Assembly: GCF_022179465.1 (NCBI RefSeq)
Contig: NZ_BPQV01000001.1
Coordinates: 248,001-312,000, forward strand
DNA from: Methylobacterium organophilum
GTDB lineage: Bacteria; Pseudomonadota; Alphaproteobacteria; Rhizobiales; Beijerinckiaceae
Length of the DNA stretch: 64,000 nt
Direction: 5' to 3'
How positions within the stretch are numbered: position 1 is the stretch's first letter; each line of letters starts with the position of its first letter. Positions 8,611 through 17,897 of this stretch are shown piece by piece. Under the pieces are notes generated by a model that had not been told where the DNA came from, searched no databases, and saw only the letters and a list, made by a program, of their open reading frames with translations. The position numbers were made by a program, and so were the translations under genes.

Positions 8611-9033
8611 TCACGGCCCGAGCAGATCGATCAGAAAGGGGATGAGCGGCTCGTCGGCCGGCGGCATCGGCATGTCGCGCAGGGCGGCGGGCCTGACCCA
8701 TTTCAGCCCCTGGCCTTCGAGGGCGCGGGGGATCCCCTCCCAGCGCCGACACACATAGAGCGGCATCAGCAGATGGAAATCGGGATAGGCGTGGCTCGCG
8801 AAGGTGAGCGGGGCGAGGCAGGGCTCCTTCACGACGATGCCGAGCTCCTCCGCCAGTTCGCGGATCAGCGTCGCCTCGGGCCGCTCCCCCGGCTCGACCT
8901 TGCCGCCGGGGAACTCCCACAGGCCGGCGAGTTGCTTGCCCGGGGGGCGCTGGGCGAGCAGGATCCGCCCGTCCGCATCCACCAGGGCGACGGCGACGAC
9001 GAGGAGCAGGCGGAGCGGCGCGGTCTCGCTCAC
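8611..9033 (-). CDS. mutT: Nudix (8-oxo-dGTP) pyrophosphohydrolase, MutT type
   Basis: 140 aa with an intact Nudix box from G44 to I66 (GX5E at G44-E50, then R58-E59 and E62-E63), the Mg2+-binding catalytic loop. The short single-domain form and LLAQRPPGKQLAGLWEFPGGK match MutT enzymes that remove oxidised dGTP. The GTG start overlaps the stop of the SIMPL gene (GTGA), so the two are probably translationally coupled in the argJ-SIMPL-mutT operon. A different nucleotide substrate cannot be excluded. Confidence 0.85.
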   Translation of the reverse strand: MSETAPLRLLLVVAVALVDADGRILLAQRPPGKQLAGLWEFPGGKVEPGERPEATLIRELAEELGIVVKEPCLAPLTFASHAYPDFHLLMPLYVCRRWEGIPRALEGQGLKWVRPAALRDMPMPPADEPLIPFLIDLLGP

Positions 9034-9743
9034 GGCTTGATCACGAACACGGCCTCGACCTCGGCCCCGGTCTCGATGCTGCCCGCCTCGATCGGAACGG
9101 CGGCCCGCTGGCGCCGGTCGGCCTTGGCCATGGCGGCATAGGGGGCGGGGCGGGTAACGATCTCGTTGCGCGGCGGCGTGGTGATAGCGAGGGCCGGCCC
9201 GAGGGTGACGCCCGCCGCCTGGGCCAGACGCTCGGCCTGGGCACGGGCATCCTTCATCGCGGCGACCTGAACCGCGGCCAGGGCCGCGGCCGGATCGCGC
9301 AGGCCGAAGCTCACGCCCTCGATGCGGTTGGCACCGGAATCGAGGGCCCGCCGCATCAGCTCGCCCAGCTTCGGCATGTCGCCGAGGCGGATCTCGACGC
9401 GGTTCGAGGCGACGTAGCCGTCCGGCTGCTCGCGCACCGTGCCGTCGGGCTGGCGCACGGACTTGGTAGCCGGCTGGAGCGAGAGCGAGGAGGTGCCGAT
9501 ATCGGCCTCCGGCACGCCCATGCCCTTGGCCGTGTCGATGAGGCCGCGGGCGGCCTTGCTCGCCGTGTCGAGGGCGGCCGCCGGGGTCGCCCCCCGGCTC
9601 TCGACGCCCACGATCACCGCCGCGAAATCCGGCGGCAGCTGGCTCTCGGCCCGGCCGATCACCCGGAGGCGGCCCTCGTCGTCCGCGAGCGCCGGACCGG
9701 CGAGGGGCAGCGCCGCGAAGGCGGCGAGGACGAGCCGCCTCAC
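9030..9743 (-). CDS. Exported SIMPL-domain (DUF541) protein
   Basis: 237 aa from GTG 9743. That start overlaps the argJ stop codon (GTGA) and yields a signal peptide, [19 protein letters not shown], with cleavage near residue 20. The rest matches the SIMPL family: [57 protein letters not shown] and [21 protein letters not shown]. Such proteins are periplasmic or outer-membrane associated with poorly defined roles. The reading frame stays open far upstream across argJ, but that is antisense-like open frame, not protein. Confidence 0.82.
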   Translation of the reverse strand: MRRLVLAAFAALPLAGPALADDEGRLRVIGRAESQLPPDFAAVIVGVESRGATPAAALDTASKAARGLIDTAKGMGVPEADIGTSSLSLQPATKSVRQPDGTVREQPDGYVASNRVEIRLGDMPKLGELMRRALDSGANRIEGVSFGLRDPAAALAAVQVAAMKDARAQAERLAQAAGVTLGPALAITTPPRNEIVTRPAPYAAMAKADRRQRAAVPIEAGSIETGAEVEAVFVIKP

Positions 9744-10996
9744 GAGCGGTAATCCCCGTTGATGGCGATGTATTCCTTGGTCAGGTCGCAGGTCCAGACG
9801 CGGGCGCGGCCGGCGCCGAGGCCGAGATCGACCCGCACGGTCACATCCTGCTCGCGCATCACCGCGCTCGCCGCGGCCTCGCTGTAATCCGGATCGCGGG
9901 CGCCCTGGTGGGCGACGCGCACATCGCCGAACCAGATCGCGAGGCGGTCGCGGTCGGCCGGCTCGCCGGCCTTGCCCACGGCCATGACCACGCGGCCCCA
10001 ATTGGCGTCCTCGCCCGCGACCGCGGTCTTCACCAGCGGCGAATTGGCGATGGAGAGGGCGATGCGGTGGGCGGATGCGTCGCTCTCGGCGCCCTCGACC
10101 AGGACGGTGACGAACTTGCGCGCGCCCTCCCCGTCCTTGGCGACGAGCTGGGCGAGCTCGATCAGGATCTCGTCGAGCGCCGTCCGGAAAGCGTCGAGGC
10201 GCGGGTCGTCGGCGCGCTCGATGGCCGGATTGCCGGCCTTGCCGGTGGCGAACAGGAGCAGCGTGTCGGAGGTCGAGGTGTCGCCGTCCACGGTCACGCA
10301 GTTGAAGCTCTTGCGCGTGCCGGCCGCAAGCAGCTCCTGGAGAACGTGAGCCGGCAAAGCGGCATCCGTGAAGGCGAAGGACAGCATCGTCGCCATGTCG
10401 GGGGCGATCATGCCCGCGCCCTTGGCGATGCCGTTGAGGGTGACCGCGACGCCCCCGATCTCGACCCGGCGGGTGGCGAGCTTGGGGAAGGTGTCCGTGG
10501 TCATGATGGCGCGGGCCGCCGCGTTCCAGGCGGACGCGCCGGTCTCGGCGCGGGCGGCGCAGGCCTCGAGCACGCCCTCGAACTTGCGGGCGTCCAGCGG
10601 CTCGCCGATCACTCCGGTCGAGGCGATGAAGACCGCGTTCGGGGCGCAGTCGCCGGCCTTGGCGGCGATCTCGGCGGTCAGCGCCACGGCGTCGCGGCCC
10701 TTCAGGCCGGTGAAGGCGTTGGCGTTGCCCGAATTCACGACGAGGGCCCGGGCCGCGCCGCCGCCCTCGACGAGGGCCTGCCGGCACCAGTCGACCGGGG
10801 CCGAGGGGCATTTCGAGCGGGTGAACACGCCGGCGGCGGTGGTGCCGGCCTCAAGGGAGACCCAGAGCACGTCCGTGCGCCCCGCATAGCGGATCCCGGC
10901 CTCGGCGGTGGCGATCCGCACCCCGGCGATCGGGGGAAGCTCGGGATAGGAGGTCGGGGCGAGCGGGGAAATGGCGGGCGGGTTTGCGGATGACAT
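9740..10996 (-). CDS. argJ: Bifunctional ornithine acetyltransferase / N-acetylglutamate synthase ArgJ
   Basis: 418 aa from ATG 10996; an upstream in-frame ATG adds 30 poorly conserved residues and was not chosen. It transfers acetyl from N-acetylornithine to glutamate in arginine synthesis, and in bifunctional forms also uses acetyl-CoA. The self-cleavage site is intact: A202|T203 in DMATMLSF separates alpha and beta chains, with T203 the nucleophile. [20 protein letters not shown] and [10 protein letters not shown] are other signature blocks. It is the first gene of a unit whose next genes start with GTGA overlaps. Confidence 0.93.
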   Translation of the reverse strand: MSSANPPAISPLAPTSYPELPPIAGVRIATAEAGIRYAGRTDVLWVSLEAGTTAAGVFTRSKCPSAPVDWCRQALVEGGGAARALVVNSGNANAFTGLKGRDAVALTAEIAAKAGDCAPNAVFIASTGVIGEPLDARKFEGVLEACAARAETGASAWNAAARAIMTTDTFPKLATRRVEIGGVAVTLNGIAKGAGMIAPDMATMLSFAFTDAALPAHVLQELLAAGTRKSFNCVTVDGDTSTSDTLLLFATGKAGNPAIERADDPRLDAFRTALDEILIELAQLVAKDGEGARKFVTVLVEGAESDASAHRIALSIANSPLVKTAVAGEDANWGRVVMAVGKAGEPADRDRLAIWFGDVRVAHQGARDPDYSEAAASAVMREQDVTVRVDLGLGAGRARVWTCDLTKEYIAINGDYRS

Positions 10997-11225
10997 GCGT
11001 CTGCGGCTCCGTCCTGGCCGCGGAAAGCGCGGCGGCGCCCTGTTGCCCCGCGCCCCCGCGAGCGTCAACCGTGTTTGCGCAGGCAACGAACCGGCGTTTT
11101 TCGCAAGGCCCCACGGGCGCGGCGGCGCGCGGATCGGGCGAGCCGTCCTTGCCGAAGGAAAGCGTCCCCCGGATGCAGGGGCTTAGCCCGTTTCGGGCAG
11201 GTGGCGGGGCGCGGGCGCCCGCGCC

Positions 11226-11795
11226 TCAGGCGGCCTGTCGTCGTGCCGCCGCCGCATCGGCGCCCACCGCGCCCTGCGCGACGAGGGGGACCCTATCGGG
11301 CGCACCGGTCGGGCGCAGGGTGCCGGCGGCCCCGGCCAGGGCGCCGGGCGTCAGCTCCAGGCCGAGGAAGCGCTCGCGCTCGAAGGGGCCGGGCATGAAC
11401 AGCGCCTCCGCCTTCTCCGGCGCGAAGCCGAACCGGGCGTAGTAGGGCGCATCCCCCACGAGCAGCACCGCGGCGTGGCCGAGCCCGGCGGCGCGGGCTA
11501 GGGCCGCGCGCATCAGGCGGCCGCCGAGGCCGGCGCCCTGCAGGGCGGGATCGACCGCGAGCGGCCCGAGCAGGAGCGCGGGGCGGCCGCAGCCGGTCTC
11601 CACGTCCCACAGGCGCACGGTGCCGACGAGGCGGCCCTCGTCGTCGGTGGCGGCCAGGGCGAGGCCCTCGGCCGGCAGGCGGCCCTCGCGCAGGCGCTGG
11701 GAGCTCTTCAGGAAACGGCCCGGGCCGAAGCAGGCATCGAGCAGGCGCTCGCGAGCCGCGACGTCCGAGGCGATCTCATCACGGATCTGGATCAC
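11226..11795 (-). CDS. GNAT-family N-acetyltransferase, YhbS-like
   Basis: 189 aa from GTG 11795, chosen because GGGAGGG lies about 8 nt upstream; the in-frame ATG at 11819 has no such site. The acetyl-CoA-binding motif A is LGPLAVDPALQGAGLGGRLM (residues about 85-104), with the Q/R-x-x-G-x-G/A pyrophosphate loop, followed by VLLVGDAPYYARFGF, the YhbS-type motif B. The last 30 residues are Ala-rich and probably disordered. The substrate is unknown. About 230 bp separate it from argJ upstream, so it may have its own promoter. Confidence 0.8.
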   Translation of the reverse strand: MIQIRDEIASDVAARERLLDACFGPGRFLKSSQRLREGRLPAEGLALAATDDEGRLVGTVRLWDVETGCGRPALLLGPLAVDPALQGAGLGGRLMRAALARAAGLGHAAVLLVGDAPYYARFGFAPEKAEALFMPGPFERERFLGLELTPGALAGAAGTLRPTGAPDRVPLVAQGAVGADAAAARRQAA

Positions 11796-11953
11796 GGCCG
11801 TACCCTCCCAAGGTCGCATCGAGCGGGAAGAAACAGCCCTCGCACCTGCCGGGGCAGGCCGTCCGGGACACGTCGGTGGATCAGCGGCGCGGGGCATTCC
11901 GCGCCGTGCTTCTGGCGGAAAAGGCGTGAACGGAGCCTGACCGGACGCCCGGT

Positions 11954-13120
11954 TCAGATCACGATCTGCTCGAGGGGCGGGAAGCCGTTGAAGGCGACCG
12001 CCGAATAGGTGGTCGTGTAGGCGCCGGTGCCCTCGATCCAGACCTTGTCGCCGATCGAGAGGGAGACCGGCAGCGGGTAATGGTTCTTCTCGTAGAGCAC
12101 GTCGACCGAGTCGCAGGTCGGGCCGGCGACCACGCAGGGGGCCATGCGGTCCTCGTCGTGGTCGGTGCGGATCGCGTAGCGGATCGACTCGTCCATGGTC
12201 TCGGCGAGGCCGCCGAACTTGCCGATGTCGAGATAGACCCAGCGCACCTCGTCCTCGGCCTCGGACTTCTTCGAGACGAGCACCACCTCGGCCTCGATCA
12301 GGCCGGCATTGCCGACCATGCCGCGGCCCGGCTCGATGATCGTCTCCGGGATCCGGTTGCCGAAATGCTTGGTGAGCGCCCGGAAGATCGCATCGCCGTA
12401 GCTCTCCACGCCCGGCACCGCCTTGAGGTACTTGGTCGGGAAGCCGCCGCCGAGATTGACCATCGACAGGCCGATGCCGCGCAGGGCGCATTCGCGGAAG
12501 ATCATGGAGGCGGAGGCGAGCGCCCCGTCCCAGGCCTCGGTGTTGGCCTGCTGCGAGCCGACATGGAAGGACACGCCGTAGGCCTGCAGGCCCTCCCGGT
12601 GGGCGTGCTCCAGCACGGTCACCGCCATCTCCGGCTCGCAGCCGAACTTGCGCGAGAGCGGCCAGTCGGCGCCGGCGCCGTCGCAGAGGATGCGGCAGAA
12701 GACCTGGATGTCGCCGGTCTCGACACCGGCCGCGCCGGCGGCCCGGGCGATCTTCTCGACCTCGACCTGGCAATCGACCGCGAAGAGGCGGATGCCGAGC
12801 TTGAGCGCGCGCACCACGTCGCGCTCCTTCTTGATGGTGTTGCCGAAGGAGACGCGGTCGGGGGTCGCGCCGGCGGCGAGCGCCATCTCGATCTCGGCGA
12901 CGGAGGCGGTGTCGAAGCAGGAGCCCATCTCGGCGAGCAGGCGCAGCACCTCCGGCGCGGGATTTGCTTTCACCGCGTAGAAGACGCGCGTGTCGGGCAA
13001 CGAGCGGGCGAAGGCGGTGTAGTTCTCGCGCACGACCTCGAGGTCGAGGACCATCACCGGGCCCTCGTCACGGCCGAGATCACGGCGCACGCGCAGGAAA
13101 TCGCGGATGCGATCGGTCAT
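11954..13120 (-). CDS. PLP-dependent ornithine/lysine decarboxylase (fold III)
   Basis: 388 aa. It makes putrescine (or cadaverine) by PLP-dependent decarboxylation. K51 in YAVKANP forms the internal aldimine, HVGSQ and EPGRG bind the cofactor phosphate, and C336 in GPTCDSVD is the catalytic cysteine contributed across the dimer. The length fits eukaryote-type ODC. ATG 13120 follows a GGTGGGGA ribosome site. The same frame is open upstream to 15040, but that stretch is non-coding leader plus the antisense of the glucan gene. The long upstream leader suggests polyamine-responsive control. Confidence 0.92.
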   Translation of the reverse strand: MTDRIRDFLRVRRDLGRDEGPVMVLDLEVVRENYTAFARSLPDTRVFYAVKANPAPEVLRLLAEMGSCFDTASVAEIEMALAAGATPDRVSFGNTIKKERDVVRALKLGIRLFAVDCQVEVEKIARAAGAAGVETGDIQVFCRILCDGAGADWPLSRKFGCEPEMAVTVLEHAHREGLQAYGVSFHVGSQQANTEAWDGALASASMIFRECALRGIGLSMVNLGGGFPTKYLKAVPGVESYGDAIFRALTKHFGNRIPETIIEPGRGMVGNAGLIEAEVVLVSKKSEAEDEVRWVYLDIGKFGGLAETMDESIRYAIRTDHDEDRMAPCVVAGPTCDSVDVLYEKNHYPLPVSLSIGDKVWIEGTGAYTTTYSAVAFNGFPPLEQIVI

Positions 13121-13545
13121 TGGTCGTCCCCACCAGGTTCGAGGCGCCGTCTTCGGGCGCAGAATCGAATCGGGACGGCTCCGGGGAGCCGTCGGCGTCA
13201 GGGGGCGATGCGTCGCGCGGCCGACCGTGCTTTGGAGACACGAACGTCCGTGCGGGCGCAGAGCACCCGGAAGCTGCCGTGGATTGGATGGGGAATCCCC
13301 AACCGCACGCCGGGCAAAGAGAAACAAGCCTCTTCGGTGTCGGCCTTTGGAGGGCCGACGAGACCAAAAAAGCCCGTTCGTCGTTGCTTTAAGCTGCGTC
13401 CCCCGTGGAGAGCGGGGTTCGCCGGTTTCGCCTCCGGCTGTCGGTTGTTGTCGGGGTCTGGTGTCGCCACCCGGATGCCGGCCGTAGGGATCCACCCTTG
13501 CGACCATCGATCCTTTAAGACCCCTGGCGGCTGTCCGGCAGTTGA
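13121..13545 (-). ncRNA. Long structured leader of the decarboxylase gene, candidate speF RNA
   Basis: About 425 nt with no convincing plus-strand gene lie between the decarboxylase ATG and the divergent glucan gene. On the minus strand it contains a perfect stem GTCGGCC/GGCCGAC with a 7-nt loop (13339-13359) and, just 5' of that, a T-run in GGGCTTTTTTGG (near 13365-13375). Alphaproteobacterial ODC genes are known to carry a long speF leader motif. I assign this one by position and structure, not by a covariance match. All three minus frames are open here, so a leader peptide cannot be ruled out. Confidence 0.4.
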
Positions 13546-13810
13546 CCGGATGCCCACCAACCGACACGCGGCCACAGGCACGTGCGAAATTGGGCAGGCG
13601 CCATATACGCATCGGCCCCTTCGGGAACAAGCGCCCTCCGCGCGATTCCGAGCGGTTTTTCCCAGCCCTCACGGGAACGTTGCAGAATGGCCGCAGCCGG
13701 GCCGCCCGCACCTTTTCAAGGGCGCGGGAACGGTCCATTGATCCGGCTCGTCCGCCCCGCTCGACCCCACGCGCCGGCCCCGCGGACGGCCCGGCAGCCT
13801 GCACGGAATC

Positions 13811-15388
13811 ATGACAGAGCCCACCCGCCGCGCCGTCGTCTCGGCCCTTGCCGCAGGCGGAGCCTTGAGCCTGTCCGGTCTGGCGGCAACGGCCGAGGAG
13901 AAGGGCTACGCGCCCCGCCCCTTCGGCTTCGAGGAGGTCGAGGAGCGGGCCCGGGCGCTCGCCGCCGCACCCTTCGACGCCCGGGTGCCGGCCCTGCCCC
14001 CCGCCTTCGCGCAGCTCGATTACGACGCCTGGCGCGACATCCGCTTCAAGCCGGGCAAGGCCTTCCTCGGGGAGGAGGGCAGCCGCTTCCGCCTGCAGCT
14101 CTTCCACCGCGGCTTCCTCTACGAGCGGCCGGTGACGGTGAACCTCGTGCGCGGCGGCATCGCCACGCCGATCCCCTACAAGGCGGACCTGTTCGATTTC
14201 GGGCGCACCAAGGTCTCGGGGCCGCTGCCGCTCGATCTCGGCTTTGCCGGCATCCGCATCCACACGCCGCTCAACAAGCCGGACCTGCTCGACGAGCTCA
14301 TCGTCTTCGTCGGCGCGAGCTATTTCCGCTTCCTCGGGCGCGACCAGGTCTACGGGCTCTCGGCCCGAGGGCTCGCCGTGAACACCGAGGCGAAGGACGG
14401 CCCCGAGGAGTTCCCGTTCTTCCGCGAGTTCTGGGTGGAGGTGCCGGGCAAGGATGCCGAGACCGTCACGCTCCATGCCCTGCTCGACGGCCCCTCGCAG
14501 ACCGGCGCCTACCGCTTCGTGGTGCGGCCGGGCGAGGAGACCATCGTCTCCGTGCAGACGACCCTGTTCCCCCGCCGCGCCCTCGGCCTCGTCGGGATCG
14601 CGCCGCTGACCTCGATGTACTTCATCGGCGAGACCGACCGGGGCCACAGCGACGATTATCGCCCGGAGCTGCACGATTCCGACGGGCTGCAGATCGCGGC
14701 CGGATCCGGGGAATGGCTCTGGCGCCCCCTCGACAACCCGCAGGCGCGGCGGATCTCCTATTTCGGCGACCGCGACCCGAAGGGCTTCGGCCTGATGCAG
14801 CGCGACCGGGACTTCTCGAGCTACCAGGACCTGGAGGCCGCCTATCAGCGCCGTCCGAGCTACTTCGTGGAGCCGGAGGGGGCCTGGGGCGAGGGCGACG
14901 TGGTCCTCGTCGAGTTGCCGACCGACAACGAGGCCGCCGACAACATCGTCGCCTTCTGGCGCCCGCGGCAGCCCTACCCGGCCGGCGCCCCCGTACGCCT
15001 GAACTACCGGATGCGGGCCCTCGCCGGGGTCAAGCTCCACCCGAACGGCCAGGTGCTCAACACCTTCCTCGCCGCCTCGGCGGCGAGCGGCGGGGCCCGC
15101 AGGCCGGAGGACCAGGACGCCCGCCGGCGCCGGCGCTTCCTGATCGATTTCGGCGGGGGCGACCTGCCCTATTTCCTGCCCGATCCCTCCGCCCTCGAAG
15201 TCGTGGCGAGCGCCACGGCGGGGCGGATCGCGGCCACCTCGATCACGCCGAACCCGTATGTGCGCGGCTTCCGGGTCGCCGTCGACGCGGTCCTCGACGG
15301 GCCGGGCACCACCGAGCTGCGCGCCTTCCTGCGCAGCAAGGACCGCACGCTGACCGAGACCTGGTCGTTTCCCTGGACCGTCGCGTGA
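13811..15388 (+). CDS. Periplasmic glucan biosynthesis protein, MdoG/OpgG-OpgD family
   Basis: 525 aa. The N-terminus TRRAVVSALAAGGALSLSGLAATA is a twin-arginine-like export signal, which favours OpgD over Sec-exported OpgG. The mature protein has the family hallmarks: FGFEEVEERARALAAAPF, YDAWRDIRFKPGKA, FFREFWVEVP, TSMYFIGETDRGHSDDYRPELHDSDGL and VELPTDNEAADNIVAFW. It shapes osmoregulated periplasmic glucans and is thought to bind the glucan backbone. Its stop overlaps the GTG of the acetyltransferase that follows. No glucan glycosyltransferase (opgH) is in the window. Confidence 0.9.
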   Translation: MTEPTRRAVVSALAAGGALSLSGLAATAEEKGYAPRPFGFEEVEERARALAAAPFDARVPALPPAFAQLDYDAWRDIRFKPGKAFLGEEGSRFRLQLFHRGFLYERPVTVNLVRGGIATPIPYKADLFDFGRTKVSGPLPLDLGFAGIRIHTPLNKPDLLDELIVFVGASYFRFLGRDQVYGLSARGLAVNTEAKDGPEEFPFFREFWVEVPGKDAETVTLHALLDGPSQTGAYRFVVRPGEETIVSVQTTLFPRRALGLVGIAPLTSMYFIGETDRGHSDDYRPELHDSDGLQIAAGSGEWLWRPLDNPQARRISYFGDRDPKGFGLMQRDRDFSSYQDLEAAYQRRPSYFVEPEGAWGEGDVVLVELPTDNEAADNIVAFWRPRQPYPAGAPVRLNYRMRALAGVKLHPNGQVLNTFLAASAASGGARRPEDQDARRRRRFLIDFGGGDLPYFLPDPSALEVVASATAGRIAATSITPNPYVRGFRVAVDAVLDGPGTTELRAFLRSKDRTLTETWSFPWTVA

Positions 15389-15885
15389 GCGCCGCGGCTG
15401 CCGAGCGGGCGCCCCGCCTCGCCCCGACCATCCGGCCGGCGCGGATCGCCGACCTCGATGCGCTGGTCGCCCTGGAGCATGCCGCCTTCGCCGGCGACCG
15501 GGCCGAGCGCCGGGCGCTGCGCCACGCCATCCGCTCGCCCAGCATGAGCCTGCTCGTGGCGGTCGCGCAGGAGCGCGACGGCGACATCCTCATCGGCGCG
15601 GCGACGCTGGAGCGGCGCAAGACCAGCCGGATCGCCCGGCTCTCCTCCATCGCCGTGTCCCCGGCCCGGGCCGGGCAGGGCCTCGGCGCCCAGCTGCTCG
15701 CAGCGGCGGAGGCGGATTCGCGCCGCCACGGCCGCACCCGGCTGCGCCTCGAGGTGCGGGTCGACAACGGCCCCGCCATCCGCCTCTACGAGCGCAGCGG
15801 CTATGTCCGCTACGGCGCCAAACCCGACTATTACGAGGATGGCACCGAGGCCTGGTGCTACGAAAAGGCGCTGTCCGACGACTGA
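15385..15885 (+). CDS. GNAT-family N-acetyltransferase, RimI-like
   Basis: 166 aa from GTG 15385, which overlaps the preceding stop (GTGA). That overlap decides the start, although the frame is open far upstream. Motif A, SIAVSPARAGQGLGAQLL, carries the acetyl-CoA loop Q-G-L-G, followed by RLRLEVRVDNGPAIRLYERSGY, the N-G-x-A-I-x-L-Y pattern typical of RimI and related enzymes. The target is unknown. Coupling to the glucan gene is an arrangement, not proof of a joint role. Confidence 0.82.
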   Translation: MSAAAAERAPRLAPTIRPARIADLDALVALEHAAFAGDRAERRALRHAIRSPSMSLLVAVAQERDGDILIGAATLERRKTSRIARLSSIAVSPARAGQGLGAQLLAAAEADSRRHGRTRLRLEVRVDNGPAIRLYERSGYVRYGAKPDYYEDGTEAWCYEKALSDD

Positions 15886-15907
15886 GCCCGCCCGCTGCGG
15901 TGCGAAA

Positions 15908-15927
15908 GAGGTGCGCGAGCGCACCTC
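15908..15927 (+). terminator. Hairpin without U-tract after the acetyltransferase gene
   Basis: GAGGTGCG, CGAG tetraloop, CGCACCTC: a perfect 8-bp stem 22 bp past the stop codon. No T-run follows, so it may mark a 3' end or block exonucleases instead of terminating on its own. Confidence 0.4.
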
Positions 15928-16025
15928 CCGCCCCTGGCGCGCGGGATGATCCCGCCCAACCTGCTCTCTCCGAGTGGGCAATTGGGCCGGCACCCCGCGC
16001 GGGCCGCGCCGATCACGAGGATTTC

Positions 16026-17117
16026 ATGCCGTCCCTGTTCGATCCGATCCGCCTCGGCAGCCTTGAGCTGCCCAACCGCATCCTCATGGCGCCCCTGACC
16101 CGGGGCCGCGCGACGCGCACGCACGTGCCGACCCCGATCATGGCCGAGTACTACGCCCAGCGCGCGAGCGCCGGCCTCATCATCTCCGAGGCGACCGGCA
16201 TCAGCCAGGAGGGGCTCGGCTGGCCCTACGCGCCGGGCATCTGGTCGCAGGAGCAGGTCGAGGCCTGGAAGCCGGTGGTGAAGGCGGTCCACGATGCGGG
16301 CGGCCGCATCGCCCTGCAGCTCTGGCACATGGGCTACCTCGTCCATCCCGACTTCCTCGGCGGCGAGAAGCCCGTCTCCTCCTCCGTCGCGACCGCACCG
16401 AGCGAGGCCCATACCTACGACGGCAAGAAGCCCTACGGCGAGGCGCGGCCCCTGCGCGAGGACGAGATCCCGCGCCTGCTCGCGGATTACGAGAACGCGG
16501 CCAAGAACGCGGTCGCGGCCGGCTTCGACGGCGTGCAGATCCATGCCGCCAACGGCTACCTGCTCGACGAATTCCTGCGCGACGGCATCAACAAGCGCAC
16601 CGACCGCTACGGCGGCTCCATCGAGAACCGCGTCCGCCTCGTGACCAAGGTTGCCCAGACCGTGGCCGGCGTGGTCGGCCCCGAGCGCACGGGCATCCGC
16701 TTCTCGCCGAACGGCCCGGTCCAGGGCGTGGACGATTCGAACCCGCACCCGCTGTTCGCGCTCGCCGCCGAGACGATGGCGCGCATCGGCCTCGCCTATA
16801 TCGAGCTGCGCGAGCCGGGGCCGAACGGCACCTTCGGCAAGGCCACAGTCCCTCCGGTCGCCCCGGTGATCAAGAAGGCCTTCGGCGGCCCCGTCATCCT
16901 CAACTGCGACTATGACGGGCCGAAGGCGCAGGCCGCCCTCGACGCGGGCGAGGCCGACGCCATCGCCTTCGGGCGCCCCTTCCTCGCCAATCCCGACCTG
17001 CCCCGCCGCATCGCCGAGGGCGCGCCCCTCAACAAGGACGACATGCCGACCTGGTACAGCCAGGGCCCGGAGGGCTACATCGACTATCCGACCCTCGACG
17101 CGGCCAAGGCCGCGTAA
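16026..17117 (+). CDS. Alkene reductase, old yellow enzyme family (NemA-like)
   Basis: 363 aa from ATG 16026. This FMN-dependent (beta/alpha)8 barrel reduces activated alkenes or nitro-esters with NAD(P)H. The start LFDPIRLGSLELPNRILMAPLTRGRA, the substrate-anion pair H173 and N176 with proton donor Y178 in HAANGYLLDEF, the barrel motif RTDRYGGSIENR and the phosphate-binding GEADAIAFGRPFLANPDLP are all intact. The physiological substrate is unknown. It is followed by a canonical terminator, so it forms its own 3' transcript end. Confidence 0.93.
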   Translation: MPSLFDPIRLGSLELPNRILMAPLTRGRATRTHVPTPIMAEYYAQRASAGLIISEATGISQEGLGWPYAPGIWSQEQVEAWKPVVKAVHDAGGRIALQLWHMGYLVHPDFLGGEKPVSSSVATAPSEAHTYDGKKPYGEARPLREDEIPRLLADYENAAKNAVAAGFDGVQIHAANGYLLDEFLRDGINKRTDRYGGSIENRVRLVTKVAQTVAGVVGPERTGIRFSPNGPVQGVDDSNPHPLFALAAETMARIGLAYIELREPGPNGTFGKATVPPVAPVIKKAFGGPVILNCDYDGPKAQAALDAGEADAIAFGRPFLANPDLPRRIAEGAPLNKDDMPTWYSQGPEGYIDYPTLDAAKAA

Positions 17118-17143
17118 GCACCCGCCATCGGACCGCACGAGGG

Positions 17144-17171
17144 AGGGCGCCGCGCGAGCGGCGCCCTTTTT
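17144..17171 (+). terminator. Intrinsic terminator
   Basis: AGGGCGCCG, CGCGAG loop, CGGCGCCCT, then TTTT: a perfect 9-bp G+C-rich stem with a run of five T (17167-17171), 27 bp after the old yellow enzyme stop. It is the only hairpin in the window with a proper U-tract. Confidence 0.85.
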
Positions 17172-17204
17172 CGTTCCCGCGGACCCCAACGAGAAGGCCA
17201 CCCC

Positions 17205-17855
17205 TTGGACGCCGTCACGCGCCCTGCCTGTCGCCTCGTCGTGTTCGATTTCGACGGGACGCTCGCCGACACCTTTCCCTGGTTCTGCGGCGTGCTGAAC
17301 GAGGTCGCCGACCGCTTCGGCTTCCGCCGGGTCGCGGCGCACGAGATCGACACCCTGCGCGGCCTCGACGCCCACGGCGTTCTCAAGCAGCTCGGCGTGC
17401 CCCTGTGGAAGGTCCCCGCCATCGCCCGTCACATGCACGGGCTCGCCGCCCGGGATGCCGGGACGATGCGGCTGTTTCCCGGCATCCCGGAGATGCTGGC
17501 CGCGCTCCAGGCACAGGGCCTCGCCTTGGCGCTGCTCAGCTCGAACACCGAGGCGAATGTGCGCCGCGTCCTCGGGCCGGAGGCGGCCGCCCGGATCGGG
17601 CACTACGCCTGCGGCGCGGCGTTGTTCGGCAAGGCCCGGCGCCTCCAGGCGCTGCTGCGGCGCTGCGGCGTCCCGCCGGGCGCGGCGCTGTCGATCGGGG
17701 ACGAGATCCGGGACTGGGAGGCCGCCCGCGCCGTCGGCTGCCGCTTCGGCGCCGTGGGCTGGGGCTACACGCGGGCGGACGCGCTCGCGGCGCGCGGCCC
17801 CGATCTTCTGCTGAGCCGGCCGGAGGCGCTGCTCGAAGCCCTGGTGCCGGCCTGA
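17205..17855 (+). CDS. HAD-superfamily phosphatase (phosphoglycolate phosphatase-like)
   Basis: 216 aa from TTG 17205. HAD motif I is DFDGT with nucleophile D15 and acid D17; motif II is LLSSNTE, with the second serine region near residue 109; motif IV is GDEIRDWEAA. The helical cap (residues about 24-90) is the C1 type of the HAD-IA branch, which includes Gph and beta-phosphoglucomutase. The substrate is not predictable. It starts 34 bp after a strong terminator, so it probably has its own promoter. The rare TTG start is supported by the protein beginning just before the first strand; no ATG is available. Confidence 0.82.
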   Translation: MDAVTRPACRLVVFDFDGTLADTFPWFCGVLNEVADRFGFRRVAAHEIDTLRGLDAHGVLKQLGVPLWKVPAIARHMHGLAARDAGTMRLFPGIPEMLAALQAQGLALALLSSNTEANVRRVLGPEAAARIGHYACGAALFGKARRLQALLRRCGVPPGAALSIGDEIRDWEAARAVGCRFGAVGWGYTRADALAARGPDLLLSRPEALLEALVPA

Positions 17856-17897
17856 GGCTCAGGCTGGCTTTCCGCGGAGGGTTCTTGGCGAGGGGCC

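Noticed and set aside
12080-13741. 553-codon plus frame across the decarboxylase gene
   Set aside because: Low-complexity Arg/His/Gly-rich composition and antisense to a well-supported enzyme gene.
11954-15040. A 1028-codon minus frame that includes the decarboxylase
   Set aside because: Only the part from 13120 has decarboxylase sequence. The rest is leader RNA and antisense of the glucan gene, and is Arg/Gly-rich with no family.
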